A DNA stretch of 64,000 nt from Dactylellina haptotyla (GCA_031310005.1 CM062388.1:806001-870000), one strand, 5' to 3'; shown: positions 22,559 through 33,973, counted from the stretch's first letter. A program made the numbers and translations. The notes: generated from the sequence alone by a model not told the origin.

Positions 22559-23394
22559 CTATTTCTTCGCGGCGACGGGTGGGTACAGCTCCTCGGCAAG
22601 CTGCACACCGAGCTCTTCCCGTAACGGCTTAAGTTCCGCGAGGTACTGCTCGTACTGGACGTTGTTCTCGACCTTAGCCCTGATGCCTATCCGTTCCATT
22701 CGTATTAGCTATGCGCAACGCTTTATAACTCTCAAAAAGAGGCTATATGATATAGCTTACCCTCGAAAATTCTAACAGCGGTAGGGAAGTCATTCACCCG
22801 TCTGGCGGCGCGGAGGGCAGCCTCGATGACGGAAGTGGAGGGGACGAGATCGTATGCGAAGCAGTTGTTCAAATTTCGCTAGATATCAAGTAAAATACGT
22901 CAGCATATCATAAAAAAGACTCCAATATAAACCGGTAAAAAGGCATACCTGAAGCTCAAAAACATCCTGCACACCGTCAAACTCCTTCTCGTATCTACAT
23001 CACACCGCCCAAAAAACAACTGATATCAGCCAATTGAACGTCCTAATTGATATATATCCCCCCGCGAGCACCCGAACAATCCGAATTCGTGTATATATCA
23101 AAAATATAGCAACCAGCGCAAGAAAAACCACGCGATGATGCTATCGCCGTATATCGCCCAATTGCAGCATTCGCCCTTCCGCGTTCGCATTATAAAGGTA
23201 TTTCCTCACCTAGCAGTGAACTCCTCGAAGCTCTCCTCGTCGTGAGCGCTCGAATAACCCCTCAAACCCATAACGGACGCCGATGGGGCGGCATATCGTG
23301 AGACGACGGCGGCACGGGGAACAGTACGGAGGACCGAGAGAGGACGGGTCGCAACGGCGGCTGACGAGACTAATCTGAAGAGCGAGGACGACAT
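22559..23394 (-). CDS. COX6: Cytochrome c oxidase subunit VI (mammalian COX5A)
   Basis: Four exons (23394-23210, 22994-22949, 22878-22761, 22686-22559) encode 158 residues. Residues 1-45 are an Arg/Ser/Ala-rich mitochondrial presequence (MSSSLFRLVSSAAVATRPLS, then RGYSSA before the processing site). The mature part has FEEFTARYEKEFDG, LQRNLNNCFAYDLVP and AARRVNDFPTAVRIFEGI, which are hallmarks of this matrix-side subunit of complex IV. Length agrees with the family (about 150). Exon joins fall within these motifs, which supports them. A CCAAT element lies 457 bp upstream; in yeast COX6 is a classic Hap-complex target. The reading frame is open for about 120 codons upstream without an ATG, so initiation at 23394 is chosen. 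Confidence 0.95.
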
Positions 23395-23604
23395 TGTTGC
23401 GGGGTGGTAGTTTTGTTGGAAAAAAAAACTAGAAAAACTACGACCAGGTTTTTCCGGGTGTTGCGGGGTTTTTTCGCGAGGAGGATGAGAAGAGGGACGA
23501 GTCGATTGACGATGGATGAGGGTCGGCAGAAAGCGAATTCGGCGTGACCCGGCTAGATTTCCGTTTCGGCGGTTTAGGGAAGCGGAAGAAGAGAAGAGAA
23601 TGAC

Positions 23605-23628
23605 GGTGGTGGTGGTGGTGGTGGTGGT
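23605..23628 (+). repeat. (GGT)8 microsatellite
   Basis: Eight perfect GGT units lie in the COX6 leader or promoter. On the COX6 strand they read ACC and would encode a Thr run if the open upstream frame were translated. Confidence 0.9.
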
Positions 23629-23845
23629 CGTAGTGGTGTTCTGGGTGGTGGTTGGTCGTCTGGGTTGCTGGGGACGTCGGAAAGTGCTGCTAGCTGCTAA
23701 ACTTTTTTCACTCGGCGGGCTAAACTCTCTTAGCAAGAACAACCGAAGGAAAAACACCACAGTAGGAAAGGGAAAAAAAAATTACCAGGCCTCGGAAACA
23801 TGACATGACATGATGTTGTTCCCACTGGGCGCTCGCCTGGTCGCC

Positions 23846-23860
23846 ATTGGCCAATCAGAG
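23846..23860 (+). promoter_or_regulatory. Double CCAAT box upstream of COX6
   Basis: ATTGGCCAATCAGAG contains CCAAT on both strands (23846-23850 reverse, 23851-23855 forward). The forward core extends to CCAATCAG, the preferred fungal CCAAT-binding-complex site. It lies 452-456 bp upstream of the COX6 ATG, and respiratory genes are known targets of that complex. Confidence 0.6.
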
Positions 23861-24173
23861 CGCCCGCATGAGAATCCCAGTCAGGAAATCGAGGAAACGG
23901 TATTCGTTGATCGGTTCCCGACACGAATGCGCTCTTGAGGATACGGTGTACTATGGCGGTGACTGAGAACTACAGTATGACGGCGTCTCTATAAAGCGGT
24001 ATCACCCCATTGTGTCATATTGATGCATGTATGGTATAAGTATATCGGGTATCTATGGGATAAAATACAATAATGCGCCGGATATATATAATAGCGGGCT
24101 ATGTATACATACAGCCTCACTAAAAACCCCCAAAGGAACTCCAAGAAACCCCAAATAACTCCCTACACGATGT

Positions 24174-27100
24174 CTATGAAATCGTATCTAAATGCATAAC
24201 GCTCCAATCCTCAGTCACCCTCCTCCTCTTCGATGCTTTCTCTTTACTGTCGTCCTCTAGAATCCGTCTCATCCTCTTTAAAATCCTCCAGCTGTACACC
24301 TCCACGGTTCTCTTCCGCTCACCCGAAACCTTGCCGAACCGCTCAAGCAGCGTCCTAATTTCATACTGTTTGCGTTCCTCAACAAGCAATATCGTACCAT
24401 TTACCTCCTCATCTTCTTCATTGTATAATGCCTCTTTAGTGCTGGCGATAAGATCTTTGCAGCTTCCATATTCACTGACCTCTAGGGTCTTCAACAACTC
24501 TACCATCTCCGGGTTATCCAATAGGTGCTCCATAATATACACACGACTCGTAAACAGCGGTGAATTAGAGACAGCCCGACGAGGACAATACTGCGACTCG
24601 ACCTCTCTCGCCTGAGACTGACTGTTCCCCGTTATCTGGGACAGCGGCCGCTTCGATGTTCTCAGAAGTGTTGGCGACTCATGCTCAGCCGCTTGGAACG
24701 AAGAATGCTGCGACAGCTCTCCATTTTTCACAGGCGACCACTGCGTCGCATCTAAGCTCTTTGTAGTCAGAGAATCTGCTTCCCAGAAGGATCTAGTCAA
24801 CATTCCCTTGGGCTCTTCAACGGTGCCCCTTTGGCTTTGACGCTTCTTGTTCGTGCTCGCTTTCAGCTTGTCTCCCCATTCTCGAATCTCTGTTGTACAA
24901 TTTGTCGATACGGTATTCGCGGTAGCTGCCATCGATTGGAGCTCTTGGAATGTTACCGCTTCGAGGTATCCTCTATCCTTGTGGATCTTTTGGACCCTTG
25001 GCCACCTCAACGTCCAGTAGTCTGAGCGGTCGAGCTTATCAAACCCGGCGCCGAAACACTCTAAAACCAACGGAGTTGAGAATAGAAAATCAGGCTCGGC
25101 GAAATGACTGTCTAGTTTCTCCAAGTTGTAGTCTGTCGCTGGGGTTTCAGAGTATTCTACACCGTGAAAGTATCTGTGTGACTTTAAGAACATGAGGTCC
25201 GGCCGCGTGAGATTGTAAGAAACTGTAAAAACGATTTTGAAAACCGGTTTCTCCAACTATATAAGGATCGGATTAGCATCGCCCGCCCATACCAGTCTGT
25301 AGAACCAAAAAATTTCTGCCCACCAGCGTCAAAGCTTCTTGCTTGTTCATCAAGCAAGCTGCATAGAATGTATTTGCCATGCTCGGGTCCACTATTAGTA
25401 CTTGAATTTAGTATTTGCCTTCGTCCTGTATGAATTGCGGCGCTACACTTACGTCCACGCTCGATACCTCTTGCCCCACCGCATCTACCACCTATGATGG
25501 CAAAATCTGCCGAATCACCAAATCCAGGAATATAGTCCTTCTTCAATTTGACCCAACAGTTCCCTTTATCAACCCCCCACCCTACATACCGCCCCTCACA
25601 AGGCTTCATCACGAATCCCTCCCACTTCATTGCGATTCCTTCCGCAAAAGTCTTAAAAAACGACTCTTTAGCATTCGGCATTGAAAAATCGATAACCTTC
25701 CGGGTAACCAGTTCCGCTCGATTGGGTATCCGCTTCACTAGGGTATCTAGGTGGTACCGACGAGCGTTATAGCTATTTATAGGTGTACATATATCGTCTA
25801 ACAAGATGCAATCAAAGAACTTAAGCATGATATGCTCTGTAGACTGGTGCTTGTAAGCGGATGATAGCGTAGTTCCAATGTAGGTTCCAGCCCGCATGAC
25901 GTGGTTCCTAATACTGTGGAAGCTAGCGATGCAGTCTTCTTTTTCAGAATAGACAAGGAATTCTGCTTCAAGAATACACCGCTGTTTTACTACTCGTTTT
26001 TGTGGAGAGTCTAATTGCAGACATTCGCGGATGATAGAGTGACACCCGATGCGGTCTTGCGTCGAGTCCCTACCGGATTTACTAAAGATTTTCAACCAGT
26101 CTCTACCTTTTGTCAGGTCTATGTGGATTTGGCAGTATTCTTTTTGAAGGATTAGTTAAAAATAGGGAGGTAGGAATTTGAAAAGTGGATACTGTACATA
26201 CCACCGTCGTATTTCCTCTCGAGCGCCCAGGTATCCAACTTTGTTACTTGGAAAACGCGCTCACAATTCACAGCTTTTACGAATACCGGCCGCCCGACTT
26301 TAACCCCTATTTCAGGGACTAGTAGTCTTCTTCCAGCTTCCACCAGCTCATCTTTATCTTCAGGATTGGGAGAGCAGGGAAATAGCTTGAAAGTTTTACT
26401 TGCTAGAACGGATAGAGCGGACTCCAATTCACCTCTAATCCGCCAAATCTCCGGTAGCAAGAAGTGAAACTCACGAAACAAGTTGTCTGATTCGAGAGCT
26501 ACTGGAAGTAGAGATTTTAACAATGTCCGAGTGAACCATTTCGCATCTCGACTCGACAGCCGCATGTAAATGTTTCCTAGGAGGAATTGGCGAACGGGCA
26601 CGCCATTAGCTTTCTTCCCCATATTGCTATCTTTACTCGTTGAGCCGCCCTTGTGAGAATTTCGAACGATATCTGAGCTTGAAAACCGACAGTGCGAGGC
26701 TAATTCGTTAAGAACGTTTTCAATTTCAGTAATCGTCACCGAATTGGATGGCGCGACGACGTTTTCCTATTTGGATCTCGAGGTATAAGCACATCTCCAC
26801 CAGCAATCTTGTCGGTATTCAATGGAACTGTTCCGTTAACATACAGCCATAGAAAATACCCTCTCCACCGCATCTCCTAAGTCCCTATCCCCTCTTCCTA
26901 GAGTCCTCCACCCCCTCAACTCTTCAACTCTACTCGGTCCGAAACACATCGCCGCCGAAACAGCGTTTATAAGCCCGTCCTCTTTAAATCCATATACTCT
27001 ATCCGGCCTTCCCTGTGGCCATAATATCGAAAATAGAGGAATCCATAGATCGGGTGTGAGGTCCGGTCGGAAATGGGTGAACCAGGATACGAGGTGCGAT

Positions 27101-27204
27101 TTATATAAGCTCGCTAGGTCACTTGTGTTGTGCGGTTGCTTTGTGAGATGGAGGTCTTCGAGGGTTGAGAGTAAATCGCAGACATGGGAGAAAACGAATG
27201 GCAT
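24174..27204 (-). CDS. ATP-dependent DNA ligase, fungal LIG4/LIG1-like family without visible BRCT
   Basis: Five exons (27204-26845, 26766-26202, 26139-25453, 25391-25324, 25256-24174) encode 920 residues. Exon 1 and 2 form the helical N-terminal DNA-binding domain (MPFVFSHVCDLLSTLEDL). All adenylation motifs are visible: motif I KYDGE with Lys305 as the AMP acceptor (restored by joining exons 2 and 3), motif III FFDCILLD, motif IV EGFVMK, motif V WVKLKKDY, and motif VI LRWPRVQKIHKDR in the OB fold. After about residue 690 the tail is Ser/Lys-rich with a basic stretch (SKRRRV) and no BRCT repeat that I can recognise. Intron 4 uses a weak GTGGGC donor. The enzyme seals nicks in DNA; its specific repair role is unknown. 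It may be the fungal-specific extra ligase rather than Lig1 or Lig4. Confidence 0.87.
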
Positions 27205-28183
27205 TCTATAGTTTAGGCACCCGGGTTCGACGCCAGGTTATAAATTGATTGATCTATCCAACATATGGAGATTTCGCGAGATATAACGGTTTTCTTGCTA
27301 TTTTCGTCGCACGAGTTCTGTCTTACTCGAAATCGTCGGCCGTATTCGTATCTTTGGTTAATTATCCATCGCGGGAATCGGTACGTGCGATCGAGAGAAT
27401 ATATATTCGAACGGAAGACCTAGAAACTCGGGCGACAGGGACAGTCGACTCCGTATTCCCTTACGGATCGTATATATTCGTCTTGAGTCTTCTTTGAAGT
27501 CTTGCTACTTTGCGCAAAGACTCATCCAACCTGAGGGAATGGCGACTAGGGTTGAATCCGTTCTGGCATCTTTTTCTGAAGTCATCAGGAGACCAAGATG
27601 CAATTTAAAGGGTGGAATTGGGCGCCAAGCAACCAAGTTCCCGCGCAATTAAGCTCATGTATGCAAGTTATAATTCCAGCTGGGGCAGGTCGCTAGGACA
27701 AACAGGGTAATCTTGACTCCTTCGGCCAGTTGGAGTGAGTGTGTTGTCCAGGGCTATTGGTTCAGCCTCAAGCACATGGATACACGTGCTCATTGACGAT
27801 TTGAAGCGCGAAGGGCTTTGAATATCTTGACTGGTAGAAGGAGAACACGTCTTAAACTTTCGGCTTCTTTTAGCGTCGTTGGCATAAATAGAATTGGTTC
27901 TTAACAGGTCATATAGCAGACTAATACTAATGTTTGTATATTTTTGAATGAAACTTGGTATTTGGGTTGTATTTATCGAAGGGAAAACGGTAGTGTGACT
28001 GTTAAAATGTTGCCCGACTCCAAAATAGCACTGGACTGCCGGTATTCATCGAAAAATCAAAATAATTATTACATATATTTGAAGCGAACGATTTAAGAAG
28101 CCTGCAAGATGTAGATATCTGAGTTAACCAACGGATATCGCTCTAAGGCTTCTATTCGCATGGACTCGAGAACCTACTGCGAT
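27205..28183. other. Intergenic between ligase start and E2/F-box gene end
   Basis: This is the ligase promoter plus the 3' flank of the upstream gene. I see no gene, tandem repeat or RNA structure. The GGGTTCGA at 27,229 resembles a tRNA B box, but no cloverleaf fits around it. Confidence 0.5.
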
Positions 28184-30589
28184 TTAATAGCTGTTGTAAA
28201 TCATAGTTTGTCTGTTGCCTAACGGCTTATGATACCCTCGTCTCAGAGACTCCACCATGCATTCTTTCAGTAGCTGGTCGATATAGGTATCATCCCAATC
28301 CGCAGCCTTCTTATAGTCCACGTATGCAAAAAAGTCTTTATAATTCTGAATCCTGAAAATATTCTTCACCTCCTGCACGACCTCATCCGCTGCTCCCTGT
28401 GGCGGAAACCCCAAATTCCTACCAAGTTGCTCAGGGTCTTGGCGATGATTGTTAACAATGAATCGTAAGAAAAATATCTGGAACATCATCAACCTGTTTG
28501 AGGTTCTCGACAGTCTAAACGTTTCCTCTAAACGTTTCTCTTTCTCGACTTTTTTTAGGCCTGCTAGCTCTCGATTTCCATCTACCACCCACTTGACATT
28601 CCGAATGAGAACTTCTTGCAGGAACGGCCCTGCTAGCTTTTCACTCCATGATATAGAACCGTGAAATGCTGTATCTGCGGTCTTGTTGTCAAAAGTTGCG
28701 TTGACGAGACACAACTTGACAATTAGCGGTCCAATGTCTGGTATCGCATCCTTGTATCGACTTTGGGGGTTCTTCCTGAATTCCTTGAGCTGCTTTAAAG
28801 CTTCGGTTCGAATTTCCGGTGTGCGCTGAGTAAGACTGATCAAGAGATATAGTAATTGGCAGTATGCCATGATAGATTTCTCGGAAGCTTTGAGAACGCT
28901 TGAAGCCTGCGGGTTCCGATCTGCAGAGCCCGAATCATCACAAGCCTTCATCAGGTTGACGATGGTCTCGTTCATGATTTTATATATGACAGATATGCTT
29001 TCAGGGTCTGGCTCTGTTGGTAAAGAGAAGAATTCAGGTGTCGTCACCATAGCGTAGAAATCAATTTGCTTTGGTGTATAGCGTTGCGTGCTATGTTTCA
29101 TATTATCGCGTACGAGGACTTCACGCTTGCTCGTATATTGTTGGAGTCGACGTATACACTGCCATATTACTGGATAAGCTCTTTCAAAATGCGGTTTTGA
29201 GAAAGCCAGAGGTAAGAAAAAGTCAAATCGTGTGTGGTCGATACCGGACTGAATATCGTATATCTCGAAGCCCTCAAGTGATATCCAGTCGAATGAACTT
29301 TCAAACTTCCCTTCAGATTGGCCTATACCAACGCCTAGGATTGTTCGCCCAAGCTCCTTGTTTATACTGCGAGAATTTACTCCTTTGCGCAGCACGAAGC
29401 ATGAAGTATCACGTATTAGCTCGATATTATACTCTTTCATAACGGCCCTAAATTGCGGAAGAGCATTGGAGAGATTGACTATCGATTCGGTAGAGAGATG
29501 GTCGGCTAGCTGAAGAAAGAGGTCCGGACCGAGCTTCAATATTGAGCATGGGCGCGAGCTGTCTTTGTTACTTTGGCCTCCACTGGGTTGTGTACTCGCA
29601 AAACTCCCAACATGAGACGGACGATCGATGTTTGCTAGTGTTTCTTTTAGGGTGAATAACACTGCTGGGTCTGTGGAGCCAGGCCCCCCATATTGATTGT
29701 ATTTGCACTTGTCGCATCCTCTCCAAGATATGATTTGCCCGTAAGTTTTGTACCATAATCGATTCCTATGGCGTACCCGAATGAGACCTGGTGATAATCC
29801 CACAAACTCCAAGGGATCTTCTTTATCTCTAGTGATCCGAGTTATTTCGGCTTCTTTTTGGTCGGGTTCAGCATTTTCCCAACCCTGCCAGCTTCCAGCC
29901 TCATAGCTAGTCATCTTACGCCGTATTTCTTGACGCCTAGATTCAGGAACATTTACAAATAATGTTCGAACCTTTCCCAAACCGTCACGTATCGCTTTGT
30001 TGAATTGCTCTTCTTCTAGCGAACGTTCTCCAGGAACCCGTATCGCTTTATTTGGAACAAAGAGTTCTTGGATTCTACTGAGAATATCACCCTCTCGTAT
30101 GTACTTTGTGATTATATCGTCACCAACAACGGAGAACCCTTCAGCGCCCTGGTACTGCTCGATCTTTGTGCTACTGAAAAAGCTTAACAATTGCAAGCAC
30201 AGAGCCCGCAAAGTAAAGGCAGGGGTGTACCCTGCAAATCCTTTGCTTCTGTCGTCATTATTCAATAAGTCACAGCAGATAAATTCGCCAAAAACATTTG
30301 GATGCGGCAAGCCATCCGGATAGCTGCACCTGACCCGAGGGGGACGCATCGGCCAATCTTCAGGTAGCTCGAATTCAAAATGAAGTCTCAGGCCGACCAT
30401 TGGACCGCTTTGCGGAGTTAGGTGCAAACATATCGTTTCATAATTCTCGTCGTGCGGGAACAATTCGATACCTGGATACGGTTGCTCTAGAAATTCGGAT
30501 ATATCGTGTTGTAGCCGGTGGAGGCGAAGGGTGGCATTTCTATGATGGCTGGAGCGGGGAACCACTTGCCAGTTCGGCACAAATTGCAT
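28184..30589 (-). CDS. E2 ubiquitin-conjugating-fold protein with F-box-like segment
   Basis: A single exon encodes 801 residues from the first ATG of the frame (30589). Residues 20-145 form a UBC fold: RLHRLQHDISEFLEQP, a beta-sheet core, WPMRPPRVRC, the HPN motif (96-98), ICCDLL with Cys105 at the catalytic position, and a helix ending SFFSS. A Cys pair follows (GCDKCKYNQ, about 292-295), which may bind metal with other residues. Residues 351-395 look like an F-box (LKLGPDLFLQLADHLSTESIVNLSNALPQF). The C-terminal half has a conserved-looking helical region around RYTPKQIDFYAMV and the VIYKIMNETIVNLMK segment. The fused E2 and F-box-like parts suggest a self-contained ubiquitin or ubiquitin-like transfer factor, but activity is inferred. 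An upstream frame at 30,603-30,738 could be a 5' exon of an alternative model. Confidence 0.8.
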   Translation of the reverse strand: MQFVPNWQVVPRSSHHRNATLRLHRLQHDISEFLEQPYPGIELFPHDENYETICLHLTPQSGPMVGLRLHFEFELPEDWPMRPPRVRCSYPDGLPHPNVFGEFICCDLLNNDDRSKGFAGYTPAFTLRALCLQLLSFFSSTKIEQYQGAEGFSVVGDDIITKYIREGDILSRIQELFVPNKAIRVPGERSLEEEQFNKAIRDGLGKVRTLFVNVPESRRQEIRRKMTSYEAGSWQGWENAEPDQKEAEITRITRDKEDPLEFVGLSPGLIRVRHRNRLWYKTYGQIISWRGCDKCKYNQYGGPGSTDPAVLFTLKETLANIDRPSHVGSFASTQPSGGQSNKDSSRPCSILKLGPDLFLQLADHLSTESIVNLSNALPQFRAVMKEYNIELIRDTSCFVLRKGVNSRSINKELGRTILGVGIGQSEGKFESSFDWISLEGFEIYDIQSGIDHTRFDFFLPLAFSKPHFERAYPVIWQCIRRLQQYTSKREVLVRDNMKHSTQRYTPKQIDFYAMVTTPEFFSLPTEPDPESISVIYKIMNETIVNLMKACDDSGSADRNPQASSVLKASEKSIMAYCQLLYLLISLTQRTPEIRTEALKQLKEFRKNPQSRYKDAIPDIGPLIVKLCLVNATFDNKTADTAFHGSISWSEKLAGPFLQEVLIRNVKWVVDGNRELAGLKKVEKEKRLEETFRLSRTSNRLMMFQIFFLRFIVNNHRQDPEQLGRNLGFPPQGAADEVVQEVKNIFRIQNYKDFFAYVDYKKAADWDDTYIDQLLKECMVESLRRGYHKPLGNRQTMIYNSY

Positions 30590-32910
30590 GGCTGGCTGGT
30601 CGCTGAGATGAGGGGTCCTAGATTCTCATGTAAACCGGAAGACGAAATTGCCGGCGTATCTGAACGCATAAACTTAGAGTTCTTTGCCTTCTTCCAAGAA
30701 AATCGTGGCCGCCAAGATGTGAGGAAAGATGTCGCCAAAAGCCACTCAGCTCGGGATTCGTAATTTTTGTCACACGCAACAAAGGCTAGTCAGCATATGC
30801 CTACTCGCATTTAGCATTTACTCAAGACCCCTGATCAGTTGTACACCTAATGCGGCGACCGGTTCGTCTCGGACGATGGCTGACTCTTCGTTTGCTGAAA
30901 TACTTTAGGCCGTTTCCTGTTTGGTATATCGTTAGCGGTAGATGTTAGCGACCTATCCAATCACATCGTCGTCAACGCTTGGCATTTCCCTAGTATGGCT
31001 CAAGTAGATATTACCCTGCTAAATATTCCTGCGCGCTGCCGAGGATGTGATTATGGAATAGATCGCAGAATAGAAATCTCATTTGTGCTTTTTGAGCCTA
31101 GTACACGAGCTCTTAGAAGCCATTTTCCAAATTGTAAGACAGGAAAACGTGGAAGTAGATTGTGGCGATGAACTAAACTAGTTGATTTGAATTACAGGAT
31201 CTTGATTGATAAGACTACCAAGCTGAAAGGTTAACATTATTTGTCAAAGCTTTTTCAATAATTTTTACAAAATGGTGTTCCATATTCGGCCCCACCTCGA
31301 ATACGAAATCTACTAGCAAAAGGAACGAGGACGCGTATCATGAGTTTGCTAAAACTGTATCGGGCACCAAGGATCAAATTTGATGGTTATGAGCTACGAG
31401 CCAAGAGGGAGACATCAAGGAAATAGACCAAAGAGATTCTAACTCCAATAAATAATTCTATTTAGACCCTATCCACGAACTGGCGGGCCTACGGCGTGCA
31501 GTTTGACTGAGACGAATGACAGGGGGGGTTCCGTATCTACACGGACTCACAGTTCATTCAAAAACTTAGTATCATCGGGAGAATAGAAAAACCGTGAAAC
31601 ATCGCCTTTGGTGGTGCAATATTAGAATGGCTTGACATTTTTGGAAGCATGGTACGATTAAGAGGAGGAGATTGATATTATCTATGGGAATTTTATCTTG
31701 CTTCAGTTTGGCTGATTCTAGCCCCCGAATTGCTTTGTCCACGCCAAACATTTCAACCACAAGATATAAGAGGGTCTGATATTATTATTTCAATCTAATT
31801 ATTACGAAGAAACTACAAACAGAAATACTGCATTAGCTGGTCTCGGAGCCGATATCCGGAAACCGACTTACTCAATGCGATGAGGTCCGTCCAGAATTAT
31901 TCGGTAGCTGACGACGTTGAAGCCGAGTCCTTACGATGTGGCACCCACCGTCCTCAGGGCAACCAGGACTTGAATTACTTTCAGGTTCGAAGGCTCGGGT
32001 GGAGTGGCCGAAGGAAGCATTGTTGTTGGAGCTAGAAGGAGGATGCTTGTCAATGTCCCGCCAAACAGGGTTACCCCAAGCGAAGGCTGTGGTTTAGTGC
32101 GAAAATTGTTAGGCGCGCCGTTCGCCACAGCGCCGCCCGAGCTTTTTGCCCAAGACTAAATGCAGAAACGTGTAGTTGAGATTGATAACGATAGCCAGTA
32201 CCTGGTAAATTTGATAATACGGGAGCTATAGTTCCCGAAAAAAGATATTGTGGCCTTTGGGAGTATCCATATATAATTTTAACAAGCCTTTTGGAATCGA
32301 GCGAGAAGAGAGGGCACTCAGTTACTGATTTTTCTACGAAACTCTCGTACAACAATTCAAGGTAGCCTTATACTGATGCGTCAGGTCATTGGAATCAAAA
32401 TAGAGAGCCAAGGAAGGCTCCATGTCCGATGTTTTGTGGTCTGTTTCTCCACCGCAATCACACGCCGTATCAACACGCCGTGAATCAAAAAATTCCTGGC
32501 ACCAATCATTTAAGTGCAGATGCTAATCCCGGAAATACCACACTAACAACGCGGGGACTAGAACACTTTGGGATATGATGTGAAGAGTTGAAGGAAATAT
32601 GCATCAAGAGAGACGGAGGCAATCGTTGTTACGGTCTTCCCGAGGTTTTGGGCGGCCTGTGCTTTCGGAGACAATTCTCTTGAATACGATGAATGAAAGA
32701 AAACGTAAGTAAATAATACATATTGAATTTTTGTTGACTAAAAGGTATGAATATTATACTAAACTATTTCGGTTCAAGATTCGTATAAATCCATTAATAT
32801 TAGGTATACACTTTGCTTTGACAGAAATAGAAGGGAAATGAGCCAAGTAACTCTCTCTAAAATGAGAGTAAATGAAATTAAATGTTGGATACGCTTTAGG
32901 CACATCTAGC
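30590..32910. other. Intergenic, weak ORFs only
   Basis: Two minus-strand ORFs at 31,931-32,128 and 32,071-32,355 and another at 31,572-31,760 are short, and none shows a domain. Sequence between 31,900 and 32,360 has coding-like GC on the minus strand and might be a decayed gene, but I cannot identify it. The rest is A/T-rich. Confidence 0.45.
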
Positions 32911-33973
32911 TTACAGAAGAACAGGAGTAGCGACTGCTCGAACCTGGGCTGGGAGATTATCGACAACTTCGTATCCTCCGTCTGGCGAACGAACCTTCAT
33001 TCGTACGTATCCGCCGGTAGTTACACAAGCGGCAAACCCTCCCGAAGTTGGAGAACTCTCAGTGCGACAGCTGGCGCCAGATGGGCAGTTTGTTGGGCCG
33101 TTCCAGCAAGAACCTCCGCACTGGGCATTAAGTTTGGCAGTTGCGCTTGGAGGTGGCAAGGACACTGTAAATTCGTATTTGCATGTATTTGGACATTCAG
33201 TGCCACGATAGTTGGCATCGTTTGTATTGATACACGTTGAAAGACCGGTGTTGATACAGGCGCATCGCTGAGCGCTTGGACATTTGGTTTTGGCAGCATC
33301 CCAGGCTATTTAAAGGTTAGTTGCATCCAATGAGATTTAAGGTCAACAACGAGGTATAAAACTTACTTGTAGCACCATTCTGGATTGTCCCCCCGCATTG
33401 TCCAGATGGATCAGCAAATGAAGGGTTGAGCGAACTCATGGTGTAGATCCAGACTGAAGTGTCGCTGGACTCAGTTCCTATTATCGTCCAGTCGTCTCCT
33501 GTAGTCTTTGGGCCGGTGTACGGTGTGCAAGTTGGGGTCGCTGGTGCGACAGTGGTAGGAATGCAGATGCTTGTCGAGTTTGTTTGGCAAGCGCAGGCAA
33601 AGTCCGTAGGGCAAAGATTTGATGTCGAGCCTCCGATGGTACATCCGCCATACGGTGTAGCCATGTATGTCTCTGTACTACTCAGGACATATGTGACGGT
33701 AGGGATGAAGTAGCATTGAGGGCAGTCGGCTTGTCTCTTCTCGAGGCCGTTTGCCTGTTCGAGACCAGGAAATAGATTGCCGCCATTCCACTCGCTGGTA
33801 TCCCAATCGCGTCCCTGTAGCTCGCCTCCTTCAAGATCTCGCTTGAAACCGAGAAAACTACGCCAGGGACTGAAACCTCCGAGTAAACGGGCTACGCATG
33901 GCGATACATAGACGGAAGAGATAAATATGGCAAGTTTTATACTACCGGAACTCGATTTCGACTGAAAACGCAT
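32911..33973 (-). CDS. Secreted cysteine-rich protein with CBM1-like QCGG motifs
   Basis: Two exons (33973-33367 and 33305-32911, intron 61 nt) encode 333 residues. The ATG at 33973 gives a basic n-region and a hydrophobic core (IKLAIFISSVYV) ending near SPCVA, a plausible signal peptide; a LEKRQ site at about residue 77-81 suits Kex2-type processing to a mature protein. The mature part has about 24 Cys in closely spaced pairs (ADCPQCYF, ACACQTN, CACINTG). QCGG occurs twice: once in DPSGQCGGTIQNGAT, and once in AQCGGSCWNGPTNCPSGASC, which has the QCGG, W, G, P, T and C spacing of a fungal type-1 cellulose-binding module. It is probably extracellular and wall- or polysaccharide-associated. No catalytic domain is seen. 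It is transcribed divergently from the 7TM gene at 34789. Confidence 0.72.

Larger units (their letters stand above)
23395..24173. promoter_or_regulatory. COX6 upstream region
   Basis: This is the 5' region of COX6 and the 3' flank of the ligase gene. It contains an (GGT)8 run at 23605-23628, and an ATTGGCCAATCAGAGCGCC element at 23846-23864 with two CCAAT cores in opposite orientation. The far left of the ligase flank (24,000-24,170) is A/T-rich. Confidence 0.6.

Noticed and set aside
27225-27240. GGGTTCGACGCC resembling a tRNA T-arm
   Set aside because: It lies just upstream of the ligase ATG and no cloverleaf can be drawn around it.
31931-32355. Two minus-strand ORFs of 65 and 94 codons with coding-like GC
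   Set aside because: No domain, frames disagree, and I could not connect them by convincing splice sites.
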